Program-made: the position numbers and the translations under genes
Notes under the pieces: generated by a model
The model's database searches: none
What the model was told of the DNA's origin: nothing
What the model saw: the letters and a program-made list of their open reading frames with translations, nothing else
Shown: piece by piece, positions 42,164 through 53,524 of the stretch
Layout: every line of letters starts with the position of its first letter
Numbering within the stretch: position 1 is the first letter of the stretch
Assembly (NCBI RefSeq): GCF_015277875.1
Contig: NZ_CP063814.1
Coordinates: 1,426,001 to 1,490,000, forward strand
DNA length: 64,000 nt
From: Microbacterium luteum
GTDB taxonomy: Bacteria; Actinomycetota; Actinomycetes; Actinomycetales; Microbacteriaceae
Direction of reading: 5' to 3'

Positions 42164-42424
42164 TCAGCGTCCTCTGGCGAGGCGCTTCTTCATGAGCTTC
42201 TCCTCCTTGCCCGCCACGGGGGAGTCCTGCGGGATGTTGTGCCCGCGCGCTGCCCGGCGGGTGTCGACGACGGCGCCGATCGCCAGGGCCAGGGAGATGC
42301 CCCAGCTCAGCCAGGCGAGCGCCGTGCGCCACGTGAAGGGTTCGTTGTTGCGGATGCTGCGCAGCAGCGTCACGCCGCCGGTGACCGCCGAGAGAATTCC
42401 GGTGCCGAAGAGATACTGACGCAT
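42164..42424 (-). CDS. small membrane protein
   Basis: It has 86 residues with two transmembrane helices (about 4-22 and 33-52) and a basic tail (KEEKLMKKRLARGR). It has no recognised family. A TAGCGT box 6 nt before the ATG indicates a leaderless transcript. Confidence 0.65.
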   Translation of the reverse strand: MRQYLFGTGILSAVTGGVTLLRSIRNNEPFTWRTALAWLSWGISLALAIGAVVDTRRAARGHNIPQDSPVAGKEEKLMKKRLARGR

Positions 42425-42430
42425 GCCGCA

Positions 42431-42436
42431 ACGCTA
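42431..42436 (-). promoter_or_regulatory. -10 box TAGCGT, leaderless start at 42424
   Basis: The box is 6 nt before the ATG on the minus strand. Confidence 0.45.
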
Positions 42437-42551
42437 GCGCGGGTATCGCCGCGGCGTCGCCCCTTGACACTGCGCCGCTCGGCCGTCAAGCGGCGTTTGC
42501 GCGAAACACGGCGCTGTTAGCCTGAAGGCCCGATCACCGTCAGGAGCCCCT

Positions 42552-43979
42552 GTGACCCAGGCCGAATTCGTCGTCGTCGCCAACCGTCTGCCCGTGGACA
42601 ATGCCGGGCCGGGTGAAGGGGAAGACGGCTGGCGCCGCTCGCCGGGGGGCCTCGTCACCGCTCTGGAGCCGGTGATGAAGCAGACCGACGGCGCCTGGGT
42701 TGGATGGCCGGGGCAGGCTGATCTCGACGTCGAGCCGTTCGACTTCGACGGCACCCGCCTCATCCCGGTCGCCCTCAGTGCGGACGAGATCGAGAAGTAC
42801 TACGAGGGCTTCTCCAACGACACCATCTGGCCGCTCTACCACGACGTCATCGCCGCCCCACGCTATCGACGCGTGTGGTGGGACGCATACGTGCGGGTGA
42901 ATCGGCGATTCGCCGAAGCGGCGGCGGACGCCGTCGCAGAAGGCGGCACCGTGTGGGTGCAGGATTACCAGCTGCAGCTCGTTCCGAAGATGCTGCGCGA
43001 GATGCGTCCCGATCTCACGATCGGCTACTTCCACCACATTCCGTTCCCCGCATACGGCCTGTACTCGCAGCTTCCGTGGCGACGGCTCGTGCTCGAAGGT
43101 CTGCTCGGAGCCGACGTCATCGGCTTCCAGCGCGTTGCCGACGCGGGGAATTTCGCTCGAGCGGTGCGTCGTCTGTTCCGCTACGAGACGCGAGCCGGCC
43201 GCATCACGGTTCCGGGCGACGACGGCACGGCACACATCGCTCTGGCCAAGGCGTTCCCGATCTCCATCGCCGCCGAGACCTACATCGAACTGGCCAAGAA
43301 GCCCGAGGTGCAGGCCCGGGCGCGGGAGATCCGAGAGGGGCTCGGCAACCCCAAGGCGATCCTCCTCGGCGTCGACCGATTGGACTACACCAAGGGCATC
43401 CGCCACCGCCTGAAGGCGTTCGGCGAGCTCCTCGAAGACGGGCGCGTCGCCGTCGACGACGTCACCCTCGTGCAGGTCGCGAGCCCCAGCCGCGAGCGTG
43501 TCGAGGCCTACGTCCAGCTGCGCGACGAGATCGAGCTGACGGTCGCCCGCATCAACGGCGACCACGACACGTTCGGCCACAGCGCGATCCGCTATCTGCA
43601 TCAGGGATATCCGCGCGAGGAAATGGTCGCGCTGTTCCTCGCCGCCGACGTCATGCTCGTGACCGCGCTGCGGGATGGGATGAACCTCGTCGCGAAAGAG
43701 TACGTCGCCACGCGCGCGGACAACCGCGGCGTGCTCGTGCTGTCGGAATTCGCCGGTGCCGCCGACGAGCTGGGGTCGGCGCTCAAGGTGAATCCGCATG
43801 ACATCGACACCCTCAAGGACACGATCATCCAGGCGATCGAGATGCCCGAAGCGGAACAGTCGCGCCGCATGCGCTCGATGCGCAAGCGCGTCATCGAGCA
43901 CGACGTGAAGGCGTGGTCCGCCTCGTTCCTCTCCGCACTCGACGAGGCCCGCACCGCCAAGGAGAACCGCACGCGATGA
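42552..43979 (+). CDS. otsA: trehalose-6-phosphate synthase
   Basis: It has 475 residues of the GT20 family, from GTG 42552 (CAGGAG 6 nt upstream). Key parts: ANRLPVDN, RRSPGGLVTALEPVM (glucose-6-phosphate loop), VQDYQLQLVPKMLRE, GYFHHIPFPAYGLYSQLPWR, VDRLDYTKGIRHRL (UDP-glucose binding) and LRDGMNLVAKEYVA. It joins UDP-glucose and glucose-6-phosphate. It overlaps the phosphatase gene by 4 nt, giving the two-step trehalose route used against osmotic and desiccation stress. Confidence 0.95.
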   Translation: MTQAEFVVVANRLPVDNAGPGEGEDGWRRSPGGLVTALEPVMKQTDGAWVGWPGQADLDVEPFDFDGTRLIPVALSADEIEKYYEGFSNDTIWPLYHDVIAAPRYRRVWWDAYVRVNRRFAEAAADAVAEGGTVWVQDYQLQLVPKMLREMRPDLTIGYFHHIPFPAYGLYSQLPWRRLVLEGLLGADVIGFQRVADAGNFARAVRRLFRYETRAGRITVPGDDGTAHIALAKAFPISIAAETYIELAKKPEVQARAREIREGLGNPKAILLGVDRLDYTKGIRHRLKAFGELLEDGRVAVDDVTLVQVASPSRERVEAYVQLRDEIELTVARINGDHDTFGHSAIRYLHQGYPREEMVALFLAADVMLVTALRDGMNLVAKEYVATRADNRGVLVLSEFAGAADELGSALKVNPHDIDTLKDTIIQAIEMPEAEQSRRMRSMRKRVIEHDVKAWSASFLSALDEARTAKENRTR

Positions 43980-44743
43980 CCGATCCTGTCTCGATGCTCG
44001 CCCGCACCCCCGTTCTCCTCGTCGCCCTCGATTTCGACGGAACGCTCTCGCCGCTCGAGGACGAGCCGATGGAAGCACGCATGCTCGCGGCGGCGCGCGA
44101 TGCGGTCGACGCGCTGCTGCGCGCACCCGACACCACGGTCGCCCTCGTTTCGGGCCGCAGCCTCCACGACCTGCGGGTGATCGCCGAGCACGCCGACGAC
44201 TCCGCGATCTGGCTCGCCGGATCCCACGGCGCCGAGTTCTGGCAGCCCGGGAGCGGCGCCCTCAACGCCACTGAAGACACCGTCGACGAGGAGCTCCGCG
44301 ACACGCTGCGCGCCCATGCCGAGAAGGCCACCGCAGGCATGACGGGCGTGTTCATCGAGCCGAAGACATTCGGGTTCGGTGTCCACACCCGCGTCGCCAC
44401 TCCGGAGACGGCAGCGGATGCGAACGCCGCGGTCGACGCGATCGTCGCTGCTGAGGCGCCGCACTGGCGTCGCCGTACCGGACACAACATCGTCGAGTAC
44501 GCCTTCCGGCACGAGGGCAAGGACTCCGCCGTCGCTCACCTGCGCGAGCTGGTGGGCGCGACCGGCGTGCTCTTCGCGGGAGACGACGTCACGGATGAAG
44601 ACGCGCTGGCGAGCCTCGGCGATGACGATCTCGGGGTTCACATCGGCTCGCGCGACACGCACGCGACGGTGTCGGTCCCCGACATCCCCGCCTTCGCCGC
44701 CCTCCTGACGAGACTGGCGACCGAGCGCTCCAGCCCGCGGTGA
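43976..44743 (+). CDS. otsB: trehalose-6-phosphate phosphatase
   Basis: It has 255 residues of the HAD superfamily: motif [16 protein letters not shown], motif [20 protein letters not shown], the Lys in [13 protein letters not shown] and motif [14 protein letters not shown]. It removes phosphate from trehalose-6-phosphate. It is translationally coupled to otsA by an ATGA overlap and ends 53 nt before ilvD. Confidence 0.93.
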   Translation: MTDPVSMLARTPVLLVALDFDGTLSPLEDEPMEARMLAAARDAVDALLRAPDTTVALVSGRSLHDLRVIAEHADDSAIWLAGSHGAEFWQPGSGALNATEDTVDEELRDTLRAHAEKATAGMTGVFIEPKTFGFGVHTRVATPETAADANAAVDAIVAAEAPHWRRRTGHNIVEYAFRHEGKDSAVAHLRELVGATGVLFAGDDVTDEDALASLGDDDLGVHIGSRDTHATVSVPDIPAFAALLTRLATERSSPR

Positions 44744-44783
44744 CCGAACGCACCCCGGGTCGGGCGGAGGCGCCCACCGGGAA

Positions 44784-44789
44784 TAGACT
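44784..44789 (+). promoter_or_regulatory. -10 box TAGACT, leaderless start of ilvD
   Basis: The box lies 7 nt before ATG 44797; the gap CGCAGGT carries no good Shine-Dalgarno. Confidence 0.55.
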
Positions 44790-44796
44790 CGCAGGT

Positions 44797-46503
44797 ATGG
44801 CCCACCCCGAGGAATCGATCGACATCAAGCCCCGCAGTCGCGCCGTCACGGACGGCATCGAAGCCACCACCTCCCGCGGGATGCTCCGCGCGGTCGGCAT
44901 GGGCGACGAGGACTGGGACAAGCCCCAGATCGGCATCGCGTCGAGCTGGAACGAGATCACCCCGTGCAACCTGAGCCTCGACCGCCTCGCGCAGGGGGCG
45001 AAGGAGGGCGTTCACGCCGGCGGCGGCTACCCGCTGCAGTTCGGAACCGTCTCCGTCTCCGACGGCATCTCCATGGGCCACGAGGGCATGCACTTCTCGC
45101 TCGTCTCGCGCGAGGTCGTCGCCGACTCGGTCGAGACGGTCATGATGGCCGAGCGTCTCGACGGCAGCGTCCTGCTCGCCGGCTGCGACAAGTCCATCCC
45201 GGGCATGCTGATGGCCTCGGCGCGACTGAACCTCTCGAGCGTCTTCCTCTATGCCGGTTCGATCGCGCCGGGCTGGGTCAAGCTGTCGGACGGCACCGAG
45301 AAGGACGTCACGATCATCGACTCGTTCGAGGCCGTCGGCGCGTGTCTCGCGGGCAAGATGAGCGAAGAAGACCTCAAGCGCATCGAGTGCGCGATCGCGC
45401 CGGGCGAGGGTGCCTGCGGCGGCATGTACACCGCCAACACGATGGCCTCGGTGGCCGAGGCCCTCGGGCTCAGCCTCCCCGGGTCGGCTGCACCGCCGTC
45501 GGCCGACCGCCGTCGCGACTACTTCGCGCACAGGTCGGGCGAGGCCGTCGTGAACCTGCTGCGCCATGGCATCACCACGGGAGACATCCTCACCAAGGAG
45601 TCGTTCGAGAACGCGATCGCCCTCGCGATGGCGCTCGGCGGATCCACCAACGTCGTGCTCCATCTTCTCGCGATCGCCAACGAGGCGCAGGTCGACCTCG
45701 ACCTGCACGACTTCAACCGCATCGGCGACAAGGTTCCCCACATCGCCGACATGAAGCCGTTCGGCCAGTACGTCATGAACGACGTCGACCGCCACGGCGG
45801 CATCCCCGTCATCATGAAGGCGATGCTCGACGAGGGGCTGCTGCACGGCGACGCTCTCACGGTGACCGGCAAGACGCTCGCCGAGAACCTGCGGGAGCTG
45901 GACCCCGACCCGATCGACGGCACCGTCATCCACACCCTCGACAACCCCATCCACGCCACCGGCGGCATCACGATCCTGCACGGATCGCTCGCCCCCGAGG
46001 GTGCGGTGGTCAAGACCGCCGGCTTCGACGCAGCGGTCTTCGAGGGCCCGGCGCGGGTGTTCGAGCGCGAGCGCGCCGCGATGGACGCCCTGGAGGCGGG
46101 CGCGATCACGGCCGGCGACGTCGTCGTCATCCGCTACGAAGGCCCGAAGGGCGGCCCCGGGATGCGCGAGATGCTGGCGGTCACGGCCGCCATCAAGGGC
46201 GCTGGGCTCGGCAAAGATGTACTACTCTTGACGGACGGTCGATTCTCCGGCGGCACAACCGGCCTGTGCATCGGCCACGTAGCACCCGAAGCGGTGGACG
46301 CAGGTCCCATCGGCTTCGTGCGCGATGGTGATCTGATACGGGTCGATATCGCAGCCCGCACTCTCGACCTACTCGTCGACGAAGCGGAGCTGGACTCCCG
46401 CCGTTCCGGCTGGGAGCCCCTTCCCCCGCGCTATACCCGTGGCGTCCTGGCCAAGTACTCCAAGCTCGTGCGCTCTGCCGCGCAGGGCGCCGTGACGGGG
46501 TAG
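44797..46503 (+). CDS. ilvD: dihydroxy-acid dehydratase
   Basis: It has 568 residues. Iron-sulphur Cys are in [22 protein letters not shown] and [14 protein letters not shown]; the C-terminal active-site region is [24 protein letters not shown]. It dehydrates dihydroxyisovalerate and dihydroxymethylvalerate in valine/isoleucine synthesis. It heads the ilv cluster but has its own promoter. Codons between 46201 and 46395 end unusually often in A or T (see findings). Confidence 0.95.
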   Translation: MAHPEESIDIKPRSRAVTDGIEATTSRGMLRAVGMGDEDWDKPQIGIASSWNEITPCNLSLDRLAQGAKEGVHAGGGYPLQFGTVSVSDGISMGHEGMHFSLVSREVVADSVETVMMAERLDGSVLLAGCDKSIPGMLMASARLNLSSVFLYAGSIAPGWVKLSDGTEKDVTIIDSFEAVGACLAGKMSEEDLKRIECAIAPGEGACGGMYTANTMASVAEALGLSLPGSAAPPSADRRRDYFAHRSGEAVVNLLRHGITTGDILTKESFENAIALAMALGGSTNVVLHLLAIANEAQVDLDLHDFNRIGDKVPHIADMKPFGQYVMNDVDRHGGIPVIMKAMLDEGLLHGDALTVTGKTLAENLRELDPDPIDGTVIHTLDNPIHATGGITILHGSLAPEGAVVKTAGFDAAVFEGPARVFERERAAMDALEAGAITAGDVVVIRYEGPKGGPGMREMLAVTAAIKGAGLGKDVLLLTDGRFSGGTTGLCIGHVAPEAVDAGPIGFVRDGDLIRVDIAARTLDLLVDEAELDSRRSGWEPLPPRYTRGVLAKYSKLVRSAAQGAVTG

Positions 46504-46546
46504 CGGGCCTCCGACACATCTGTTCGTTCTCGACAGAGGAACCACC

Positions 46547-48349
46547 ATGCCTTCAGAAACCGCAGCCGCCGTGCCGCGGCCACCCGCCCGCAGCGCCTCC
46601 GCGCCCGTCTTGTCCGGCGCGCAGGCCATGGTCCGCTCGCTCGAGCTGCTCGGCGTCACCGATGTCTTCGGCATCCCGGGCGGGGCGATCATGCACTTCT
46701 ACGACCCGCTGATGGACGCCAGCGAGCTGCGTCACATCCTCGTGCGTCACGAGCAGGGTGCCGGTCACGCCGCCGAAGGGTTCGCGTCGGCATCGGGCCG
46801 GCCCGGCGTCGCGATCGCGACCTCCGGACCCGGCGCGACCAACCTCGTCACGGCCATCGCCGACGCGTACATGGATTCCGTCCCGCTGGTGTGCATCACC
46901 GGTCAGGTGTTCTCGCACCTCATGGGGACCGACGCGTTCCAGGAGGCCGACATCGTCGGCATCACCATGCCGATCACCAAGCACTCCTTCCTCGTGAAGG
47001 ATGCCGCCGAGATCCCGGGCGCCATCGCCGCGGCGTTCGAGATCGCCACCACCGGTCGCCCCGGCCCCGTGCTGGTGGACATCACGAAGGACGCACAGCA
47101 GGCCGAGGTTCCCTTCGTGTGGCCGCCGAAGTACGACCTGCCGGGATATCGACCGGTCACGAAGGCGCACGGCAAGCAGATCCAGGCCGCTGCGCAGCTG
47201 ATCGCCGAAGCCAAGAAGCCCGTTCTGTACGTCGGCGGCGGGGTCATCCGTGCCGGCGCTGCGGACGAGCTGCGCACGCTCGCGGAGTCGACCGGTGCGC
47301 CCGTGGTCACGACCCTGATGGCACGCGGCGCCTTCCCCGACTCGCATTCGCAGCATCTCGGCATGCCGGGCATGCACGGCACCGTCCCGGCGGTGCTGGC
47401 GCTGCAGGAGGCCGACCTCCTCATCACCCTCGGCGCCCGGTTCGATGACCGCGTCACCGGCAAGGCGGCTCTGTTCGCCCCGCACGCCAAGGTGATCCAC
47501 GTCGACATCGACCCGGCGGAGATCTCCAAGATCCGCACCGCCGACGTGCCCATCGTGGGGGACTTGAAGGATGTGCTGCTCGACCTCGATTCGGCATTCC
47601 GCGGCGTGGCCGACGGGCAGAAGCCCGACATCGATCAGTGGTGGTCGTTCCTCGACGGCCTCCGCGACGAGTTCCCGCTCGGTTTCGCTCCCACCTCCGA
47701 CGGACTCCTCTCTCCCCAGCACGTCATCCAGCGCATCGGCGAATTGACGGGTCCGGAGGGCATCTACGCGGCCGGCGTCGGACAGCACCAGATGTGGGCG
47801 GCGCAGTTCATCCGGTACGAGCGGCCCAACGCGTGGCTCAACTCCGGCGGCGCCGGCACCATGGGATACGCGGTGCCCGCGGCGATGGGTGCGAAGGTCG
47901 CGGAGCCGCACCGTCAGGTGTGGGCGATCGACGGCGACGGATGCTTCCAGATGACCAATCAGGAGCTCGCCACCTGCGCGATCAACAACATCCCGATCAA
48001 GGTCGCCGTCATCAACAACTCCTCGCTGGGCATGGTGCGCCAGTGGCAGACGCTGTTCTACGACGGGCGACACTCCAACACCGACCTGAACACCGGGCAC
48101 GGCACGGCGCGCATCCCGGACTTCGTGAAGCTGGCCGAGGCCTACGGGTGTCTCGCCATCCGCGTCGAACGCGAAGATCAGGTCGACGACGCGATCGCCC
48201 TCGCGCTGGAGACGAACGACCGACCCGTCGTGATCGACTTCGTCGTCAGCGCCGATGCGATGGTGTGGCCGATGGTGCCGCAGGGCGTCAGCAACAGCTA
48301 CATCCAGTACGCGCGCGAGCACGCGCCGTCGTTCGAAGGGGACGAGTGA
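46547..48349 (+). CDS. ilvB: acetolactate synthase, large subunit
   Basis: It has 600 residues of a ThDP enzyme: catalytic Glu in [15 protein letters not shown], the FAD-binding middle domain, and the ThDP motif [26 protein letters not shown] lies 7 nt upstream of the ATG. It condenses two pyruvates, or pyruvate with 2-oxobutyrate. The small subunit starts one base after it, so the holoenzyme is made stoichiometrically. Confidence 0.95.
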   Translation: MPSETAAAVPRPPARSASAPVLSGAQAMVRSLELLGVTDVFGIPGGAIMHFYDPLMDASELRHILVRHEQGAGHAAEGFASASGRPGVAIATSGPGATNLVTAIADAYMDSVPLVCITGQVFSHLMGTDAFQEADIVGITMPITKHSFLVKDAAEIPGAIAAAFEIATTGRPGPVLVDITKDAQQAEVPFVWPPKYDLPGYRPVTKAHGKQIQAAAQLIAEAKKPVLYVGGGVIRAGAADELRTLAESTGAPVVTTLMARGAFPDSHSQHLGMPGMHGTVPAVLALQEADLLITLGARFDDRVTGKAALFAPHAKVIHVDIDPAEISKIRTADVPIVGDLKDVLLDLDSAFRGVADGQKPDIDQWWSFLDGLRDEFPLGFAPTSDGLLSPQHVIQRIGELTGPEGIYAAGVGQHQMWAAQFIRYERPNAWLNSGGAGTMGYAVPAAMGAKVAEPHRQVWAIDGDGCFQMTNQELATCAINNIPIKVAVINNSSLGMVRQWQTLFYDGRHSNTDLNTGHGTARIPDFVKLAEAYGCLAIRVEREDQVDDAIALALETNDRPVVIDFVVSADAMVWPMVPQGVSNSYIQYAREHAPSFEGDE

Positions 48350-48350
48350 G

Positions 48351-50036
<1,686 letters not shown>

Positions 50037-50040
50037 TCAC

Positions 50041-50074
50041 ACGGAGGGTGGGTGCTTCGGCGCCCACCCTCCGT
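50041..50074. terminator. terminator of the ilvBNC operon
   Basis: A 15-bp stem (ACGGAGGGTGGGTGC with its partner, one G-U pair) closes a TTCG tetraloop. Confidence 0.88.
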
Positions 50075-50196
50075 CGTGTTCGCGGCACTCGCCGCTTCGG
50101 TTGTCGCGCGATGTCGCCTCGGATCGCCATGGCGACCACCGGTGACAGGTGAACGGTGGACACCGGCTCTGAAGGCGCGGTCGGCTCGGGCGCGGT

Positions 50197-50202
50197 TAGG
50201 CT
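50197..50202 (+). promoter_or_regulatory. -10 box TAGGCT, leaderless start at 50209
   Basis: The box is 6 nt before GTG 50209. Confidence 0.5.
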
Positions 50203-50208
50203 GGGGGA

Positions 50209-50790
50209 GTGACCCCTCGAGAGCGCGACGCCCTGAGCTGGGACGGCGATGACGATCCGACCCTCGACACGGGTTCGTCCGCCGACGACACGGTCGGTGA
50301 GGATGCATCCGCTGACGACGACGGTCGCATCGCCGCCGGCGCAGAGAGCTCGACCGGACTTCCGGCGGGGTATACCGCGGTCGGCCGCGGGGCAGACGAC
50401 ATCAGGCGGTCCGACGCCGAACCGGACGAGGATGCGGCGGCAAGCGAAGCCGCTCCGGCCGACGCTGACCAGGCGCAGCCCATGGGCAACGCCGCGCTCA
50501 TCGCATTGGGCGTGCTCGGCGGGGTCTATCTGCTCTACACGATCGGATGGATCGTCGGCGGCCTTCGACTGCAGGACGTGATCCCGTTCCTTCTGCCGGA
50601 GACGGCCGTAGCCCACGTCGCGTACGCCTTCGCCCTGTGGATCGCCGTCGCGGCACCGGCGATCTGGTTCTCAGCCACCGTGCTGCTGACCCGTCGATCG
50701 CGTTCGTGGGTGCGCTTCGTCTGGCTCGCCGGGGGCGTGGTGCTCCTCGTTCCCTGGCCCTTCGCGATGATCGGAGCGATCGGACAATGA
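50209..50790 (+). CDS. membrane protein of unknown function
   Basis: It has 193 residues: an acidic disordered N-terminal half (about 1-90, rich in Asp, Glu, Ala) then three hydrophobic helices (about 95-118, 130-160 and 168-190). No family is recognised. The GTG start is set by the TAGGCT box. It overlaps the next membrane gene by ATGA, so the two probably work together. Confidence 0.7.
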   Translation: MTPRERDALSWDGDDDPTLDTGSSADDTVGEDASADDDGRIAAGAESSTGLPAGYTAVGRGADDIRRSDAEPDEDAAASEAAPADADQAQPMGNAALIALGVLGGVYLLYTIGWIVGGLRLQDVIPFLLPETAVAHVAYAFALWIAVAAPAIWFSATVLLTRRSRSWVRFVWLAGGVVLLVPWPFAMIGAIGQ

Positions 50791-51143
50791 CCGCCGACAA
50801 CGCGACGACGAGCACGCGACGCATCCCGACCTGGCTCACGGCGACGATCACCGGCGCCTTCGGACTGCTCTATGCCTACGCGGTGTGGAACGCGCTCGAT
50901 TTCCTGATCCTGCAGGCCAGCGGAGTGCGCGGGTTGAACGGCGTGGGGTGGGCGGTCCTGGGGTTCGCCGTCGTCTTCCCCGTCGTGGTCTTCGCCTTCG
51001 CCTTCGCTCTCGGGCGTCGACGCGGTGCGGCGGCCCTGGCGGTGATCCTGCTGGTGGGTCTCGCGCTCGTGGCGGTGTTCTGGCTCGACGTGCTCGCCTA
51101 CTCGTCGATCACCGACAGCCTCCTGAACCCGGTCGAGACGTGA
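50787..51143 (+). CDS. membrane protein of unknown function
   Basis: It has 118 residues with three hydrophobic helices (about 14-40, 50-73 and 78-100). It is translationally coupled to the preceding gene. No family is recognised. Confidence 0.65.
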   Translation: MTADNATTSTRRIPTWLTATITGAFGLLYAYAVWNALDFLILQASGVRGLNGVGWAVLGFAVVFPVVVFAFAFALGRRRGAAALAVILLVGLALVAVFWLDVLAYSSITDSLLNPVET

Positions 51144-51291
51144 TTGCCGCGGCAGCACCTCTCGCCGTCACACGGTTCGTCGGCTTCCGACCCGCGCGCT
51201 AGGCTGAGTTCGGCCTCGCCTCGCCCCCGCCCGGCGCGGCATTCACGCTCTGCACCGCGCCCTCGCGCACCGCCACCGAAGGAAACACCAC

Positions 51292-52896
51292 GTGTCGAAG
51301 CCCGTCGTGCTCATCGCCGAACAGCTCTCTCCCGCCACGATCGACGCCCTCGGTCCCGACTTCGACGTGCGCCACGTCGACGGCACCGATCGGCCCGCTC
51401 TGCTGGCGGCCCTCGCAGACTCGCACGCGGTCCTCGTCCGATCCGCGACGAAGATCGACGCCGAGGCGCTCTCGGCCGCGCCGAACCTCAAGGTCGTCGC
51501 CCGCGCCGGCGTCGGCCTCGACAACGTCGACATCAAGCAGGCGACCACCTCAGGTGTCATGGTGGTCAACGCGCCCACCTCGAACATCATCTCCGCCGCG
51601 GAGCTGACCGTCGGTCACATCCTGAGCCTCGCCCGCCGCATCCCCGCCGCGCACGCGTCGCTGTCGGGTGGCGCGTGGAAGCGCAGCTCCTACACCGGCA
51701 CCGAGCTCTTCGAGAAGACCGTCGGCATCATCGGCCTCGGTCGCATCGGTGCGCTGATCGCGGCTCGCCTGCAGGGGTTCGACATGAAGATCGTCGCGTA
51801 CGACCCCTACGTCACGAGCGCCCGCGCCCAGCAGCTCGGTGTGCAGCTGGTCGGTCTCGACGAACTGCTCGAGCACAGCGATTTCGTCACGATCCACATG
51901 CCGAAGACGCCCGAGACCACGGGAATGATCGGTGCCGAGCAGCTGAAGCTCATGAAGCCGTCGTCCTACGTCGTGAACGTCGCGCGCGGCGGTCTGATCG
52001 ACGAGGAGGCGCTGTTCCACGCGCTCACGACGGGGGAGATCGCCGGCGCCGGCCTGGATGTCTTCACGTCAGAGCCGCCGGCCGAGGGCGGCACGGCGCA
52101 CAAGCTCCTCGACCTGCCGAACGTCGTCGTCACCCCGCACCTGGGGGCATCGACGGAGGAAGCGCAGGAGAAGGCCGGTGTCTCCGTCGCCCGCTCGGTG
52201 CGCCTCGCCCTCGGCGGCGAACTGGTGCCCGACGCCGTCAACGTCGCCGGCGGCGTCATCGACCCGTACGTGCGTCCCGGCATCCCCCTCGTCGAGAAGC
52301 TCGGTCAGATCTTCTCGGCACTCTCTCACTCGCCGCTGACGAGCCTCGATGTCGAGGTGCACGGTGAGCTGAAGGACTACGAGGTGGGCGTGCTGAAGCT
52401 CGCCGCGCTCAAGGGCGTGTTCACCAACGTCGTCAGCGAGACCGTGTCGTACGTGAACGCCCCGCTGCTGGCAGAGCAGCGCGGCGTCGAGGTGCGGCTG
52501 CTCGTCGACGACGACAGCCCCGAGTACCGCAACGTCATCACGCTGCGCGGTGCGCTCAGCGACGGCTCGCAGCTGTCGGTGTCCGGAACCCTGACCGGGA
52601 CCAAGCAGGTCGAGAAGCTCGTGGGCATCAACGGTCACGCGATCGAGCTCCCGATCGAGAAGCACCACGTCGTCATGCTCTACACCGACCGCCCCGGCAT
52701 CGTCGCCGTGTACGGCCAGAAGTTCGGTGAGGCCGGCATCAACATCGCGGGCATGCAGATCGCGCGCGAGGCTGCGGGCGGCCAGGCGCTGTCCGTTCTC
52801 ACGGTCGACTCGCCCGTCGACGACGCACTTCTCGAGGAGGTCAGTTCGGCCATCCACGCCGACCTGTTCCGTCAGATCGAGATCACCGAGGCCTGA
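51292..52896 (+). CDS. serA: D-3-phosphoglycerate dehydrogenase, long form
   Basis: It has 534 residues from GTG 51292 (GAAGGAAA upstream). Substrate and NAD domains show GIIGLGRIGALIAARLQGF, catalytic Arg/Glu in VARGGLIDEEAL and His in VVTPHLGAST; then the intervening domain and a C-terminal ACT domain (HHVVMLYTDRPGIVAVYGQK) for serine feedback, as in Mycobacterium SerA. It oxidises 3-phosphoglycerate in serine synthesis. A TAGGCT box about 90 nt upstream may be its promoter. Confidence 0.95.
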   Translation: MSKPVVLIAEQLSPATIDALGPDFDVRHVDGTDRPALLAALADSHAVLVRSATKIDAEALSAAPNLKVVARAGVGLDNVDIKQATTSGVMVVNAPTSNIISAAELTVGHILSLARRIPAAHASLSGGAWKRSSYTGTELFEKTVGIIGLGRIGALIAARLQGFDMKIVAYDPYVTSARAQQLGVQLVGLDELLEHSDFVTIHMPKTPETTGMIGAEQLKLMKPSSYVVNVARGGLIDEEALFHALTTGEIAGAGLDVFTSEPPAEGGTAHKLLDLPNVVVTPHLGASTEEAQEKAGVSVARSVRLALGGELVPDAVNVAGGVIDPYVRPGIPLVEKLGQIFSALSHSPLTSLDVEVHGELKDYEVGVLKLAALKGVFTNVVSETVSYVNAPLLAEQRGVEVRLLVDDDSPEYRNVITLRGALSDGSQLSVSGTLTGTKQVEKLVGINGHAIELPIEKHHVVMLYTDRPGIVAVYGQKFGEAGINIAGMQIAREAAGGQALSVLTVDSPVDDALLEEVSSAIHADLFRQIEITEA

Positions 52897-52902
52897 TCGG
52901 CC

Positions 52903-53451
52903 TCACGCGCCGCGCGTCGCCTGCACGACCAGCTCCACGAGGGCATCCAGTTCGGCGTCGCGCGGCAGCGGACCCGGCAGCACGCCGGTGACGAGAGCGT
53001 TGTTGAAGTAGAGACCGTCGCTGACCAGCAGCACCAGCTGCAGTGCGGCGTCATCGCGAACGTGCGGTCGCACGAGGTCTGCCCAGCGGTCACGGATGCC
53101 GCGCAGCGCGTCCGATGCGGCGACGTTGCCGGTCTGGGCGAGCTTCGACGTCGCGGTGATCGCGCGATCGAGCGGGTGCCCCGTCATCACGGATGTGCGC
53201 ACGAAGGCGGCAACGGGACCGTCGGCGTCGGCGGAGAGTTCCGCGATGTCGGCGAGGGCGAGGTCGGTCATGCGCGCGATGAGGGCCGCCTCGAGCGCCT
53301 CCTTCGACTCGAAGTGGTAGAGCAGTCCGCCCTTGGACACCCCTGCTTCGCGCGCGATCGCCTCCATGGTCGCGGCGCGCGCTCCGTCGGCGATGAGGAT
53401 CGCCTCGTACGCGTCCAGCACCTTCTCGCGGGCCAGGGGAGGGCGACTCAC
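52903..53451 (-). CDS. TetR-family repressor of the adjacent efflux pump
   Basis: It has 182 residues from GTG 53451. The HTH is ATMEAIAREAGVSKGGLLYHFESKEALEAAL (about 27-57). It is divergent from the MFS pump with a clean palindrome between them, the classical QacR/TetR layout; it should release on binding a pump substrate. A TACGAT box 7 nt before GTG suggests a leaderless mRNA. Confidence 0.9.
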   Translation of the reverse strand: MSRPPLAREKVLDAYEAILIADGARAATMEAIAREAGVSKGGLLYHFESKEALEAALIARMTDLALADIAELSADADGPVAAFVRTSVMTGHPLDRAITATSKLAQTGNVAASDALRGIRDRWADLVRPHVRDDAALQLVLLVSDGLYFNNALVTGVLPGPLPRDAELDALVELVVQATRGA

Positions 53452-53458
53452 GAGATCG

Positions 53459-53464
53459 ATCGTA
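53459..53464 (-). promoter_or_regulatory. -10 box TACGAT, leaderless start of the TetR gene
   Basis: The box is 7 nt before GTG 53451 on the minus strand; the operator lies 27 bp further upstream, near its -35 region. Confidence 0.45.
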
Positions 53465-53490
53465 TCGACGGCGATGCTGTCATCCTGATA

Positions 53491-53512
53491 CTATACCGGC
53501 TGGACGGTATAG
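53491..53512. promoter_or_regulatory. TetR-type operator in the tetR-MFS intergenic region
   Basis: CTATACCG-N6-CGGTATAG is a perfect 8-bp inverted repeat, 12 nt before the pump ATG. Its left part overlaps a TATACC -10-like stretch, so binding would block the pump promoter and could affect the divergent one. Confidence 0.8.
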
Positions 53513-53524
53513 AAAGGATGTGAC

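Noticed and set aside
42461..42489. TTGACA before otsA as a promoter -35 box
   Set aside because: No reasonable -10 hexamer follows at 16-19 nt; the TTAGCC stretch further on may be the real -10, but the pairing is unclear.
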